From contig JADJTT010000002.1 in NCBI GenBank assembly GCA_016711045.1, positions 496,001 through 560,000 of the forward strand: a DNA stretch of 64,000 bases, given 5' to 3'. The notes beneath the pieces were generated by a model that ran no database searches, was not told the DNA's origin, and was given only the letters and a program-made list of their open reading frames with translations. Each line of letters starts with the position of its first letter. Position 1 is the first letter of the stretch. The position numbers and the translations under genes are program-made. Origin of the DNA: Saprospirales bacterium (GTDB lineage: Bacteria; Bacteroidota; Bacteroidia; Chitinophagales; Saprospiraceae). Positions 19,360 to 29,279 of the stretch are shown piece after piece.

Positions 19360-20938
19360 CGTCAGCGCCGTGCTCTCCCCACACAGATCGTCGCATCGCC
19401 CACCAGGTCCGCTGTCGGCTCCTGGTAGAACACCACCGGCGTGCCCTGCGCTACCGACAAACAGGGATCCATCAGATCCACTACCCCGCCGCCAAGGTCG
19501 TTGCCTACCACGGCCGAGATGTAGTACGTCGTCCCGTAGGTCATCCCCGCTAATGCATCAAAGCAGAACGTCGGTACCACATTCCGGGCCACCTCGTTGA
19601 TGATCGTCAACCCGCTACCTGTGTGCAGGATGAACTGCAGCGCGTCATCCCCGTCAAAGGCTTCTCCTGTATTGTCATAGATCCCCGTGATGCACGCTGT
19701 CGCTCCGCAATCCGATTGCATCCCTGCATCCATATCTCCGGCCGAACTCGTGCAATCACACAGTACCTGGGGGCTTCCACCGTCACCGGGTTGCAGTTGT
19801 TCGCATCATCCACCACAAAGCTATATCCATCTCCGTTCGGGATCTCCGCACTCGTGAATACCCCGCCCGTGATGCCCGCGCCGCTACCGTCTACCGTATA
19901 GCTCCCAGGGTCGCCTCCGTTGATCGTGAAGCTCACCGTGTAGCCTGTATTTGTCGGATTGCACGTTACTTGAATATTGGACACGGTCGGAGCCGTGTTT
20001 ACCGTCACTACCGATGTGCCTGCGCCTACTTCCATGCATCCGTTTGCATCCGTCACCGATACAATCCCATACGTGCCGCCCTGGCACGCATCATACACAT
20101 AGGGGTTGTCCACGATCCCCGTGATCGGCGCCTGAGGGGTGCCGTTCAGCGAGAATTGCACACTCCACGGCTGCGTGCCCGTCAGCAACACCGACAACTG
20201 CACGCAGTCGCCACTACCCTGACAGATCGAACCCGAGCCGCTCAGCAATGCGCTGGGCAAGGGGTTCACCGTCACTGTCCCACTTCCCGAGACCAGCCCC
20301 GGGCAGGGCGCTATGTTGTCCAGGCTCACCAGCGTATAGACGCCCGGCGTGCTGGTCGTTATTATGTATGGGTCGGTCGTCACCCCCACCAGCGTAGGCT
20401 GTGCCACCCCATTGATCGCATAAGTGATATCCCAGGGCGATGTCCCGCTCAGGTCGATCGACAGGTTGATCGTCCCCCCGCTGCCCGCACAGAATGCCCC
20501 ACCGCCGCTCAGCACGGCCGTGGGCGCATCGTTCACCGTCACCGCAAAGCACGTCTGCGGGCTCTGTCCGCACGCATTTAATGCGCGTACGCATACGTTC
20601 CCATTGTTCGAGCCCGTCCAGTCTATGGTGATACTGTTCGTCCCCGCTCCAGCCGTGATCGTCGCTCCCGCAGGCACCGTCCAGTTGTAGCTCGTCGCAT
20701 TCGGATCAGCCCCTACACTGTACGTCGCTATTTCTCCGTCGCACACCGAGGCCAGTCCACTGATCGTCGGTTGGGCCGGTACATCCAATACCGTCACCGC
20801 GATGCAGCTCTGCGCGCTCGTGCCGCACGGGTTGGTCCCTGTGACACAGATCTGCCCGTTCGTCGCGCCCGAAAAGTCTACTTCGATGCTGTCCCCCAGG
20901 TCCGTGAACGAGGCGTTGCCCCCTACCGTCCAGGTGTA
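17753..20938 (-). repeat. Near-identical 3.19-kb core, copy 3 of 4
   Basis: Same boundaries as copy 1. Head-side identity continues with A4 to about 21830, and with A1 for a few hundred bases. Tail-side identity with A1 and A2 reaches about 17500. Confidence 0.9.
19362..19733 (-). CDS. A3 fragment 2: first YYISA module
   Basis: A 123-residue piece spanning the first module (MDAGMQSDCG, FDGDDALQF, YGTTYYISAVVG, DPCLSVAQGTPVVFYQ). Upstream frame loss is at 19769-19773, downstream at the C run 19377-19380. Confidence 0.45.
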   Translation of the reverse strand: MDAGMQSDCGATACITGIYDNTGEAFDGDDALQFILHTGSGLTIINEVARNVVPTFCFDALAGMTYGTTYYISAVVGNDLGGGVVDLMDPCLSVAQGTPVVFYQEPTADLVGDATICVGRARR

Positions 20939-22636
20939 GCTGGCCGTATTGGGATCTGCAGGGTTGATTACGTAAAATAATACATCTCCTTCACACACGG
21001 ATGCAGGACCCACTAAGGCAGGTACCGCAGGGCCTACGCCCACATTGATCGTCAGGCAGGCCTGGGTGCTTGGCCCACAGGCGTTATTGGCCGTTACACA
21101 TACCGAGCCCTGGCCCGCGGTGGTCCAGGTGACCGTCGCGGTGTTGCCTGTCGTGGTAAAGGTTCCGCCTGTCACCGTCCAGGTATAGCCCGTAGGCGCC
21201 GGGCCGGAAGAAGAGGGCGTCGCCGTATAGGTGGACACCGCGTTTGTACAGGGGTTCAAGGGCCCGGTGACGGTGGGCGGGTTGGGTACCGCCGTGTTTT
21301 GGGTCACCGTCACCGAGGCCTGGCCCGTACAGGTCACGCCCATAAATGTTTGGGTTACTGTGAGCGTATACGTGCCTGGTTGATTGATCGTAGGGGTGAG
21401 CGTATTGCCTCCGCTCACGATCCCCGGTCCCGACCACGAATAGGCCAGCACCGCGTTGGACGCGGCAGGGGTCGTCGTAGAGGCTGTCCCGTTGAGCATA
21501 ATGGTGGCTCCACCGCCACACCCCAATACCGGGGGAGGCTGGATCACCGCATTGGCCTGCATGACCAGCAGGATAAGTGTCACCACACTGTCGCAGCCAT
21601 TGGCCGCTGTCAGGGTGACCGGGTAACCCCCTGTTTGGTTAAAGGTTTGGCCAGCAAAGTTATAACTCCCTCCCTGACAGATCACCGCCTGCACAGGTGG
21701 CGTGACAATAGGAGGAAGGGCCGTCGCAATACAGATCACGGTACTATCGCAACCCAGCCAGGAATTGTAGTGAAATGTCTGCTGTCCAGGGTTGGTAAAC
21801 GTCTGCCCCTGGCAGGTCCAGGTATCCCCTAAGCAAAAGGTCACATAGTTGAACTGGGGGGGAATTGGCGTGGACACAATAACCTTACAAATAGGTGTGC
21901 CCGTGGCACAATCATTGGAAGGCGTGATACACAATTGGGCGGTTCCAGGCGAAGTGAAGGTGATATTGACATTGCTGTTTCCATCCCCGGAAATGAACCC
22001 AATAGCCGGCGTTAGACTCCAGTCGTAATTACCCACATTTGAACCGGGCAGGACCGAATAAGGAATAGTAGCGCCAGGGCACACATTGATTGGGCCGGTG
22101 ATAGGAGGATTAATTACGGGGGGGCCGGTGGCCCCGATCGTACCTGAAAGGACGTTCAATTCATAGTCACAAGTTTCGGCAGCATAGCCATCGATCATCA
22201 GGTAGTAGGTCTGGCCGGGCACTAAAGAATTGGCGGTAATAACAATGGGCGTGGGGGAGCCTGGCGTTTCGCAATTGGAAACGGAGGTAAAGTTTATGCA
22301 ATCGTTGGTTTGATACATCTCTGCTTGTAATCCAACCCCATTGGAACAATTGTTTGGGACGATCTCTATGGAAAGCATAGGGGACCCTGCAACGAAAGCA
22401 AACCAATTGTAGTTTTGGCACCCTGAACAAAACGGACCAGGACAAGGGCCTACGCCGGTTGCCCCGGTTGCGGAGCAATAATTATCCATGGCTACGGTAG
22501 AGCAGAAAGTTGGGGCATTTTGACATGCCAATGCTCCTGTACCCGGGGGAAAAGGGATGTTACATTGTCCGTAAGCATAGTGGGATTGCACCACTACAAA
22601 GGCTGTCACCAGCCAAAGAGGTAAAAATTTAGCCAT
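19607..22636 (-). CDS. A3 fragment 1: N-terminal 1,000 residues
   Basis: A 1,009-residue piece with signal peptide, A1/A4-type head, two 'GCDS' repeats, four PKD-like modules and three Ig-like segments. It leaves frame just after NPVTVEAP at the short G run 19769-19773; the last 55 or so residues are out of frame. It is nearly identical to A4 over most of its length after the head. Confidence 0.7.
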   Translation of the reverse strand: MAKFLPLWLVTAFVVVQSHYAYGQCNIPFPPGTGALACQNAPTFCSTVAMDNYCSATGATGVGPCPGPFCSGCQNYNWFAFVAGSPMLSIEIVPNNCSNGVGLQAEMYQTNDCINFTSVSNCETPGSPTPIVITANSLVPGQTYYLMIDGYAAETCDYELNVLSGTIGATGPPVINPPITGPINVCPGATIPYSVLPGSNVGNYDWSLTPAIGFISGDGNSNVNITFTSPGTAQLCITPSNDCATGTPICKVIVSTPIPPQFNYVTFCLGDTWTCQGQTFTNPGQQTFHYNSWLGCDSTVICIATALPPIVTPPVQAVICQGGSYNFAGQTFNQTGGYPVTLTAANGCDSVVTLILLVMQANAVIQPPPVLGCGGGATIMLNGTASTTTPAASNAVLAYSWSGPGIVSGGNTLTPTINQPGTYTLTVTQTFMGVTCTGQASVTVTQNTAVPNPPTVTGPLNPCTNAVSTYTATPSSSGPAPTGYTWTVTGGTFTTTGNTATVTWTTAGQGSVCVTANNACGPSTQACLTINVGVGPAVPALVGPASVCEGDVLFYVINPADPNTASYTWTVGGNASFTDLGDSIEVDFSGATNGQICVTGTNPCGTSAQSCIAVTVLDVPAQPTISGLASVCDGEIATYSVGADPNATSYNWTVPAGATITAGAGTNSITIDWTGSNNGNVCVRALNACGQSPQTCFAVTVNDAPTAVLSGGGAFCAGSGGTINLSIDLSGTSPWDITYAINGVAQPTLVGVTTDPYIITTSTPGVYTLVSLDNIAPCPGLVSGSGTVTVNPLPSALLSGSGSICQGSGDCVQLSVLLTGTQPWSVQFSLNGTPQAPITGIVDNPYVYDACQGGTYGIVSVTDANGCMEVGAGTSVVTVNTAPTVSNIQVTCNPTNTGYTVSFTINGGDPGSYTVDGSGAGITGGVFTSAEIPNGDGYSFVVDDANNCNPVTVEAPRYCVIARVRPEIWMQGCNRIAERQRASRGSMTIQEKPLTGMTRCSSSCTQVAG

Positions 22637-22995
22637 AGCGATAAAGGTTCGACTGTTAATTAAACATGCTGTTTAGAGGGAGCTTTCAAGGAATTCGTTG
22701 CCTGTAAGGACAAATTTTATTTTATAAAAACCAGCCCACTGCTTTTATTTGAAACGCATTCCCCAATAACAAGGCAGCAAAATATGGAAAATTGCAGCAG
22801 CAACTGCTTTTCACCTTAGGAAAGAAGAATAATTGTCTCGAAATGTGGGGGATAATTACTGGTCCATTGATTTTTTTGATATCTTATATAGATATTTCGA
22901 TATTTTAACTAAAAATTAAGAAACAAATGTGCACTTTTGCGGTTATATAGTCAGCTTTTTAAGTTTTCATAATATTTGGTTTTTTGGGGTTAAAC

Positions 22996-23031
22996 GAGCT
23001 GATTACCTACATGGTAATCGGCTCTTTTTTT
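22996..23031 (+). terminator. Plus-strand hairpin with T7 tail, no gene in front
   Basis: A 12-base stem (22996-23007 with 23013-23024, one G-T wobble), a 5-base loop and then seven T on the plus strand. No plus-strand coding sequence precedes it: 22637-22995 is AT-rich. It could end a small plus-strand RNA or block antisense reading into A3's leader. Confidence 0.6.
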
Positions 23032-23041
23032 GTGTTTAAAT

Positions 23042-23075
23042 AAAAAGGGCACGGCTTTTGGCCGTGCCCTTTTTT
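23042..23075. terminator. Bidirectional terminator after giant gene A4
   Basis: GGGCACGGC (23047-23055) pairs with GCCGTGCCC (23061-23069), flanked by A5 and T6. It therefore works on either strand. It lies about 20 bases past the A4 stop at 23094 and next to the plus-strand hairpin at 22996. Confidence 0.85.
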
Positions 23076-23093
23076 ATTTAAACCTCGCATTAT

Positions 23094-26000
23094 TTAGCGA
23101 ATCAGAGAAACATCTCCTTTAATCAATTCTACATAGCCATCGATGTAGAGCACCTCCACGTAGTAAGCAAAGACGCCCGGATCGACGCGTTTGCCGCGGA
23201 AATACCCATCCCAGCCAATCGTGATATCATTGGGAAGGAAGTCGTAGGCTTCAAAGACCGGCTCTCCCCAGCGGTTGAACACCAGGAAAGATTGAATGCG
23301 CTCCACCTGCTTGCCTGCCTGGATGAAGAACACGTCGTTTTGACCATCATCGTTAGGCGAGAAAATATTGGGAATGAAAACCGGGCGAGGCTTACGCACC
23401 AACAAGCGAAGTTGGTCGGACGCTTCACATGGCCCTTTTTCTACCGTCACCGTAAAGATAGCCCCTTCTTCAGGCGCTACGGTTACAGAAGAACAGAACA
23501 CGTCATTGCATTCGATCGATCCTGCCGGCGACCAAATGATGGTATCCAGGTCTGCAATGGGGAAACTGCTTTGGAGGCTTAGCGTCAGGTCATCCCCCAG
23601 TTCCAGGAAGTAGTTCCCTTCGTTATCTGGTTGGATATTGGCTACCAATGTGGCTGTTAATTCCAGTGGTTCAAACACATTTACCAGTACTTCCACTTCA
23701 CAACCATTGGCATCCTGAACCGCAATCAGATAATCACCTCCATTGAGATTAGAGTATTGCTGCTGGCTACTGAATGGGCTGCCATTAAAGGAGAACATGT
23801 AGGGCGGCTTTCCACCGACTATCGATTCTACAAAAATAAATCCATCGCCTGCACCAAAGCAACTCACGTCCTGGGTTGTAACGACCGCTTCCGGCGCCTC
23901 TACATCCTGGATCACACCTACCTGATCGGTAGCCGAACAGCCCGTCTGCGTATCGGTAACCAACAGTTGATACGTTCCCGATTGCGTTACCGACAGGGTA
24001 GCCTGCGTACCAAGCACGGCAGGCGATCCCACCTGTGTCCACTCATAACTGTATTGAGCGCCTGAGCTTGATCCGGTTCCTCCAACGGTAACTGCGGTCA
24101 CCCCACAGGTCAAAGATTGCTGAGCGCCTGCATCTGCCACCGGTAGCGGATGGATGGTCACCGTTACTGTTTCGTTGTCATCGACACAAGGAGGCGTTCC
24201 ATCCATGAAGTACCGGAATTTATAGGTACCTGCAGCCTGGCCCGATGTATTGAAGGACCCTGTTGCCGCATTGAACGCTCCTCCTAAGGAAGGAATTGCG
24301 GACGTCTCCGTCCATACCCCTCCCGCATCTTCGCCTGTCAGCAAGGTTGCCAGGCTAATCACTTGGGCTTCATCTGCACATAATTCAGCAGGTGCAGTCG
24401 CTGTTCCGGCAAAAACGGGATTATTGACCGTTATCGTAATCGAACCAGATGCCGTATTAAAGCACCCCGTTGTAAGGTCTTCCACACTTACCAGTGTATA
24501 GGTAGTTGTTTGCGGAGGGCTGATATTCCAGTTAAATCCGTCGCCAATACCCGTCAAAGTCGTATCCTGCACCCCGTTATTGATCACTACATTAAATGGA
24601 CCTTCTCCATTGATGGCAAAAAATCCGGAGATCGGTTGACCCTTACAAATAGGACCGCCGCCACTGATGGCTGCAGTTGGCAGGCACTTGAATACTACTG
24701 GCGTACCTTCCGCTACGGAAAGGCAATCATCCGTCAAATCGACAAGGCCTGTACCGTCATTATCCCCGACCACGGAAGAGATGTAGTAGGTTACATTACA
24801 AACCATGGTAGCGGGATCAAATGTAAAGACCGGAGTGCTACTTACGCCGACGATTATGCCGAGCATTTCTCCACTTCCCGTATGCAGCACATACATGATG
24901 GTATCGTTTCCATCAAATTGGGTGCCGGTGGCTGGAGTGGAAGAAACCGTTTCGAATTCGCAAACGGACTTCGGCACCTGGTTCATCACACCTGCCCCTG
25001 AAGCACAGTTACAAATGATCGGACCGGATACCGTATCGGTTACACACAGGAAACCATCCTGGACGAGGAACTGGTACGAACCTACATCACAAGGAATATC
25101 CTCACTGCAGAATTGATCACCCGTAATCGTACCCGGCCAACCATTCACCACATAAGAAGCTGGATCACCTCCCACTATAGTAAAGCAAATATCAACAAAG
25201 GTATTTGTAGGATCCGGCGTGACTATTACATCGACACCAAATGGTACTCCTTGTTGCGTCACAGAGCCTAGTCCGGAACCAGTGCCCGTACAGTTCGCAT
25301 CGGAAACACCGGTGATAGAGTAAATGGTCGTACCCGGAGGCGCTACCGACCAGGTAAAAGGACTTGTAGGCACAGTTACTTGTAGGTTATCTCCAAGATT
25401 ATTAATTATGTTGACCGTCCAGGGAGCTACCCCTCCACTTACCGTAATAGTAAGGTCGATCGTCTCCCCTGCGCAGAAATCTGCAGTGCCAGAAATAAGG
25501 GCATTCGGGATCTCATAGAACACCACCGGGGTACCCGGGGTGATCACCAGACATGGATCTGTCGGGTCGACGCTCCCGTTGCCGTCGTTGTTCCCGATCC
25601 GGGCCGAGATGTAGTAGGTCGTCCCATACGTCAGCAAGCCCGTGTACGAGAACGACGGGATCGTGTTCGTCGCGATCGGCACATTGTCCCCGTTGTGGAT
25701 CATGAAGTCCACCACATCGTCTCCATCCAGCACCTGGTTGGTCGCATCGTAGGCCACCACCGCCGGACCCGTGCCACAGATCTCCTGCGGCGTCGGATCC
25801 AACTCCCCGCCTGTGGTCGTGCAGGCACACTCCACCAGCGGCTCCGTCACGATCACCGGCCCGCAGCCGTTCGCTCCGTCGTACTCAAAGTAGTAGCCGT
25901 TCCCACAGGGCAACTCATTGCTGCAGAACACCGAGTCTACTACCCACACCGTCGCTCCATTCGTCACCGTGTACGGCGGTACCCCGCCACTGATCTTGAA

Positions 26001-26390
26001 GCACACCACATACCCCGTGTTCGTCGAATTGATCGTCACCTCCGCCGCATCGTTCACCGGCGGCAGGTTCACCGTCACCGTGGCCGTGCCACTGATCACG
26101 GCCGGACAATGCTCATCGTTCGAGGCCACGATCGTATAGGTCGCCGTCGACTGTGGCGCTACTACCGTATAGTTGTATGTCGTCGAGTTGATCCCCGTGA
26201 TCGTCTCACTCGTCGTCCCGTCCGTGATCTCCACCGTCCACGGCGAATCACCCGTCAGCAGGATCGGCAATACCGCGTTTTCCCCGATACAGATCTCCTG
26301 CGTGCCCCCCAGCGTCGCCGTGGGCACCTCGTAGAAGATCACCGGCGTGCCCGGCGCTACCGCCAGACACGGGTCTACCTGATCGTTCAC
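23094..26390 (-). CDS. A4 fragment 4: C-terminal 1,098 residues with CHU_C domain
   Basis: An open piece with modules three and four, Ig-like segments, the GGKPPYMFSFNG repeat and the CHU_C tail. Most of it is unique to A4, and the frame is continuous over the whole unique part. Confidence 0.65.
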   Translation of the reverse strand: MNDQVDPCLAVAPGTPVIFYEVPTATLGGTQEICIGENAVLPILLTGDSPWTVEITDGTTSETITGINSTTYNYTVVAPQSTATYTIVASNDEHCPAVISGTATVTVNLPPVNDAAEVTINSTNTGYVVCFKISGGVPPYTVTNGATVWVVDSVFCSNELPCGNGYYFEYDGANGCGPVIVTEPLVECACTTTGGELDPTPQEICGTGPAVVAYDATNQVLDGDDVVDFMIHNGDNVPIATNTIPSFSYTGLLTYGTTYYISARIGNNDGNGSVDPTDPCLVITPGTPVVFYEIPNALISGTADFCAGETIDLTITVSGGVAPWTVNIINNLGDNLQVTVPTSPFTWSVAPPGTTIYSITGVSDANCTGTGSGLGSVTQQGVPFGVDVIVTPDPTNTFVDICFTIVGGDPASYVVNGWPGTITGDQFCSEDIPCDVGSYQFLVQDGFLCVTDTVSGPIICNCASGAGVMNQVPKSVCEFETVSSTPATGTQFDGNDTIMYVLHTGSGEMLGIIVGVSSTPVFTFDPATMVCNVTYYISSVVGDNDGTGLVDLTDDCLSVAEGTPVVFKCLPTAAISGGGPICKGQPISGFFAINGEGPFNVVINNGVQDTTLTGIGDGFNWNISPPQTTTYTLVSVEDLTTGCFNTASGSITITVNNPVFAGTATAPAELCADEAQVISLATLLTGEDAGGVWTETSAIPSLGGAFNAATGSFNTSGQAAGTYKFRYFMDGTPPCVDDNETVTVTIHPLPVADAGAQQSLTCGVTAVTVGGTGSSSGAQYSYEWTQVGSPAVLGTQATLSVTQSGTYQLLVTDTQTGCSATDQVGVIQDVEAPEAVVTTQDVSCFGAGDGFIFVESIVGGKPPYMFSFNGSPFSSQQQYSNLNGGDYLIAVQDANGCEVEVLVNVFEPLELTATLVANIQPDNEGNYFLELGDDLTLSLQSSFPIADLDTIIWSPAGSIECNDVFCSSVTVAPEEGAIFTVTVEKGPCEASDQLRLLVRKPRPVFIPNIFSPNDDGQNDVFFIQAGKQVERIQSFLVFNRWGEPVFEAYDFLPNDITIGWDGYFRGKRVDPGVFAYYVEVLYIDGYVELIKGDVSLIR

Positions 26391-28693
26391 ACTCCCTGTC
26401 CCGTCGTCACTCCCACGATCGCCGAGATGTAGTACACATCTCCATAGGTCATCTGCCCCGGATCAAAACTGAACACCGGCGTATCTGACCTGGCTATGAT
26501 CGGGTACTCGATCCCGTTCCCGCTGCCCGTGTGCAGCACAAACTCCAGCACGTCATCCCCGTCAAAGCTCTGCCCCACCGAGTTGTAGATCCCTGCCACC
26601 GGTCCGTCTCCGCACTCATTGATCGCCGTCAGGTCCATCTCCCCTACTGCCGTGGTGCAATCGCAATCCACCGGCTGAAGGCTCTCCACATCGATCACCA
26701 CACAACCGTTTATATCTGTTACCTGGAAGCTATACGTGCTCCCTGCGGCAATCGGGTTGCTCAAAAACTCCGCCGGACTGCCCGGCGTGATCGTCCCCGA
26801 TCCCAGTGGCAATACCGTATACGTCGCCGCATCTCCTCCGCTGATCTCAAAGCTCACTACAAATTCCGTATTCGTCGAGTTACAGGCCGTACCCACATTC
26901 GCCACCGACACCTCCTGGTTCACCGTCACCGTGGCACAACCGTTCACCGTGCCCACGCAGTTTGCATTGGACAGCCCCGTCAGGCAGTACGTCGTCGTCG
27001 CCATTGGCGTCACCGTGATCGTATACGGGTTCGCGTTGATCCCGTTGACCGTCTGTATCCCCGTCCCATCGTCATAACTCAGGCTGTAGGGCGCCGGGCC
27101 CGTGAAGGTCACCGTCAGCGCCGTGCTCTCGCCTACACAGATCGTCGCATCGCCCACCAGGTCCGCTGTCGGCTCCTGGTAGAACACCACCGGCGTGCCC
27201 TGCGCTACCGACAAACAGGGATCCATCAGATCCACTACCCCGCCGCCAAGGTCGTTGCCTACCACGGCCGAGATGTAGTACGTCGTCCCGTAGGTCATCC
27301 CCGCTAATGCGTCAAAGCAGAACGTCGGTACCACATTCCGGGCCACCTCGTTGATGATCGTCAACCCGCTACCTGTGTGCAGGATGAACTGCAGCGCGTC
27401 ATCCCCGTCAAAGGCTTCTCCTGTATTGTCATAGATCCCCGTGATGCACGCTGTCGCTCCGCAATCCGATTGCATCCCTGCATCCATATCTCCGGCCGAA
27501 CTCGTGCAATCACACAGTACCTGGGGGGCTTCCACCGTCACCGGGTTGCAGTTGTTCGCATCATCCACCACAAAGCTATATCCATCTCCGTTCGGGATCT
27601 CCGCACTCGTGAATACCCCGCCCGTGATGCCCGCGCCGCTACCGTCTACCGTATAGCTCCCAGGGTCGCCTCCGTTGATCGTGAAGCTCACCGTGTAGCC
27701 TGTATTTGTCGGATTGCACGTTACTTGAATATTGGACACGGTCGGAGCCGTGTTTACCGTCACTACCGATGTGCCTGCGCCTACTTCCATGCATCCGTTT
27801 GCATCCGTCACCGATACAATCCCATACGTGCCGCCCTGGCACGCATCATACATAGGGGTTTTCCACGATCCCCGTGATCGGCGCCTGAGGGGTGCCGTTC
27901 AGCGAGAATTGCACACTCCACGGCTGCGTGCCCGTCAGCAACACCGACAACTGCACGCAGTCGCCACTACCCTGACAGATCGAACCCGAGCCGCTCAGCA
28001 ATGCGCTGGGCAAAGGGTTCACCGTCACCGTCCCACTTCCCGAGACCAGACCCGGGCAGGGCGCTATGTTGTCCAGGCTCACCAGCGTATAGACGCCCGG
28101 CGTGCTGGTCGTTATTATGTATGGGTCGGTCGTCACCCCCACCAGGGTAGGCTGTGCCACCCCATTGATCGCATAGGTGATATCCCAGGGCGATGTCCCG
28201 CTCAGGTCGATCGACAGGTTGATCGTTCCTCCGCTGCCCGCACAGAATGCCCCACCGCCGCTCAGCACGGCCGTGGGCGCATCGTTCACCGTCACTGCAA
28301 AGCACGTCTGCGGGCTCTGTCCGCACGCATTTAATGCGCGTACGCATACGTTCCCATTGTTCGAGCCCGTCCAGTCTATGGTGATACTGTTCGTCCCCGC
28401 TCCAGCCGTGATCGTCGCTCCCGCAGGCACCGTCCAGTTGTAGCTCGTCGCATTCGGATCAGCCCCTACGCTGTACGTCGCTATTTCTCCGTCGCACACC
28501 GAGGCCAGGCCACTGATCGTCGGTTGGGCCGGTACATCCAATACCGTCACCGCGATGCAGCTCTGCGCGCTCGTGCCGCACGGGTTGGTCCCTGTGACAC
28601 AGATCTGCCCGTTCGTCGCGCCCGAAAAGTCTACTTCGATGCTGTCCCCCAGGTTCGTGAACGAGGCGTTGCCCCCTACCGTCCAGGTGTAGC
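25507..28693 (-). repeat. Near-identical 3.19-kb core, copy 4 of 4
   Basis: Same boundaries as copy 1. The tail-side edge is sharp: A4 diverges immediately below 25507, while A1-A3 remain alike for another 300 bases or more. Head-side identity with A3 runs to about 29600. Confidence 0.9.
26387..27853 (-). CDS. A4 fragment 3: core modules one and two
   Basis: A 488-residue piece beginning MYDACQGG. It contains two 'FDGDD...YYISA' modules and ends after YYISAIVG at the C run 26412-26414. No export signal. Confidence 0.5.
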   Translation of the reverse strand: MYDACQGGTYGIVSVTDANGCMEVGAGTSVVTVNTAPTVSNIQVTCNPTNTGYTVSFTINGGDPGSYTVDGSGAGITGGVFTSAEIPNGDGYSFVVDDANNCNPVTVEAPQVLCDCTSSAGDMDAGMQSDCGATACITGIYDNTGEAFDGDDALQFILHTGSGLTIINEVARNVVPTFCFDALAGMTYGTTYYISAVVGNDLGGGVVDLMDPCLSVAQGTPVVFYQEPTADLVGDATICVGESTALTVTFTGPAPYSLSYDDGTGIQTVNGINANPYTITVTPMATTTYCLTGLSNANCVGTVNGCATVTVNQEVSVANVGTACNSTNTEFVVSFEISGGDAATYTVLPLGSGTITPGSPAEFLSNPIAAGSTYSFQVTDINGCVVIDVESLQPVDCDCTTAVGEMDLTAINECGDGPVAGIYNSVGQSFDGDDVLEFVLHTGSGNGIEYPIIARSDTPVFSFDPGQMTYGDVYYISAIVGVTTGQGV

Positions 28694-29279
28694 TGGCCGT
28701 ATTGGGATCTGCAGGGTTGATTACGTAAAATAATACATCTCCTTCACACACGGATGCAGGACCCACTAAGGCAGGTACCGCAGGGCCTACGCCCACATTG
28801 ATCGTCAGGCAGGCCTGGGTGCTTGGCCCACAGGCGTTATTGGCCGTTACACATACCGAGCCCTGGCCCGCGGTGGTCCAGGTGACCGTCGCGGTGTTGC
28901 CTGTCGTGGTAAAGGTTCCGCCTGTCACCGTCCAGGTATAGCCCGTAGGCGCCGGGCCGGAAGAAGAGGGCGTCGCCGTATAGGTGGACACCGCGTTTGT
29001 ACAGGGGTTCAAGGGCCCGGTGACGGTGGGCGGGTTGGGTACCGCCGTGTTTTGGGTCACCGTCACCGAGGCCTGGCCTGTACAGGTCACACCCATAAAT
29101 GTTTGGGTTACTGTGAGCGTATACGTGCCTGGTTGATTGATCGTAGGGGTGAGCGTATTGCCCCCGCTCACGATTCCCGGTCCCGACCACGAATAGGCCA
29201 GCACCGCGTTGGACGCGGCAGGGGTCGTCGTAGAGGCTGTCCCGTTGAGCATAATGGTGGCTCCACCGCCACACCCCAA
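27846..29279 (-). CDS. A4 fragment 2: PKD-like and Ig-like modules
   Basis: A 477-residue piece in the frame after 29284. It has Ig/PKD-like modules and ends NPYV at a TGA (27846-27848) created by the lost CA pair. The ATG of the next piece overlaps this stop, as in A2. Confidence 0.5.
   Translation of the reverse strand: MGCGGGATIMLNGTASTTTPAASNAVLAYSWSGPGIVSGGNTLTPTINQPGTYTLTVTQTFMGVTCTGQASVTVTQNTAVPNPPTVTGPLNPCTNAVSTYTATPSSSGPAPTGYTWTVTGGTFTTTGNTATVTWTTAGQGSVCVTANNACGPSTQACLTINVGVGPAVPALVGPASVCEGDVLFYVINPADPNTASYTWTVGGNASFTNLGDSIEVDFSGATNGQICVTGTNPCGTSAQSCIAVTVLDVPAQPTISGLASVCDGEIATYSVGADPNATSYNWTVPAGATITAGAGTNSITIDWTGSNNGNVCVRALNACGQSPQTCFAVTVNDAPTAVLSGGGAFCAGSGGTINLSIDLSGTSPWDITYAINGVAQPTLVGVTTDPYIITTSTPGVYTLVSLDNIAPCPGLVSGSGTVTVNPLPSALLSGSGSICQGSGDCVQLSVLLTGTQPWSVQFSLNGTPQAPITGIVENPYV

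Larger units (their letters stand above)
15337..22636 (-). pseudogene. A3: giant T9SS type B (CHU_C) surface protein, two frameshifts
   Basis: Reconstructed length is about 2,433 residues. The start at 22636 (MAKFLPLWLV...) gives a signal peptide ending YGQ-C. The head is of the A1/A4 type (CNIPFPPGTGALACQNAPTFC). It is the least damaged copy, with only a G run of 5 instead of 6 at 19769-19773 and a C run of 4 instead of 5 at 19377-19380. The product would carry two 'GCDS' repeats, PKD-like modules, four 'YYISA' modules, Ig-like modules, an SprB-like repeat (VTGGKPPYMFSFNG) and a CHU_C tail ending GDVVLMR. T9SS export and surface attachment follow from the tail; the adhesin role is inference. 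The intergenic stretch behind its start holds two hairpins. Confidence 0.8.
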
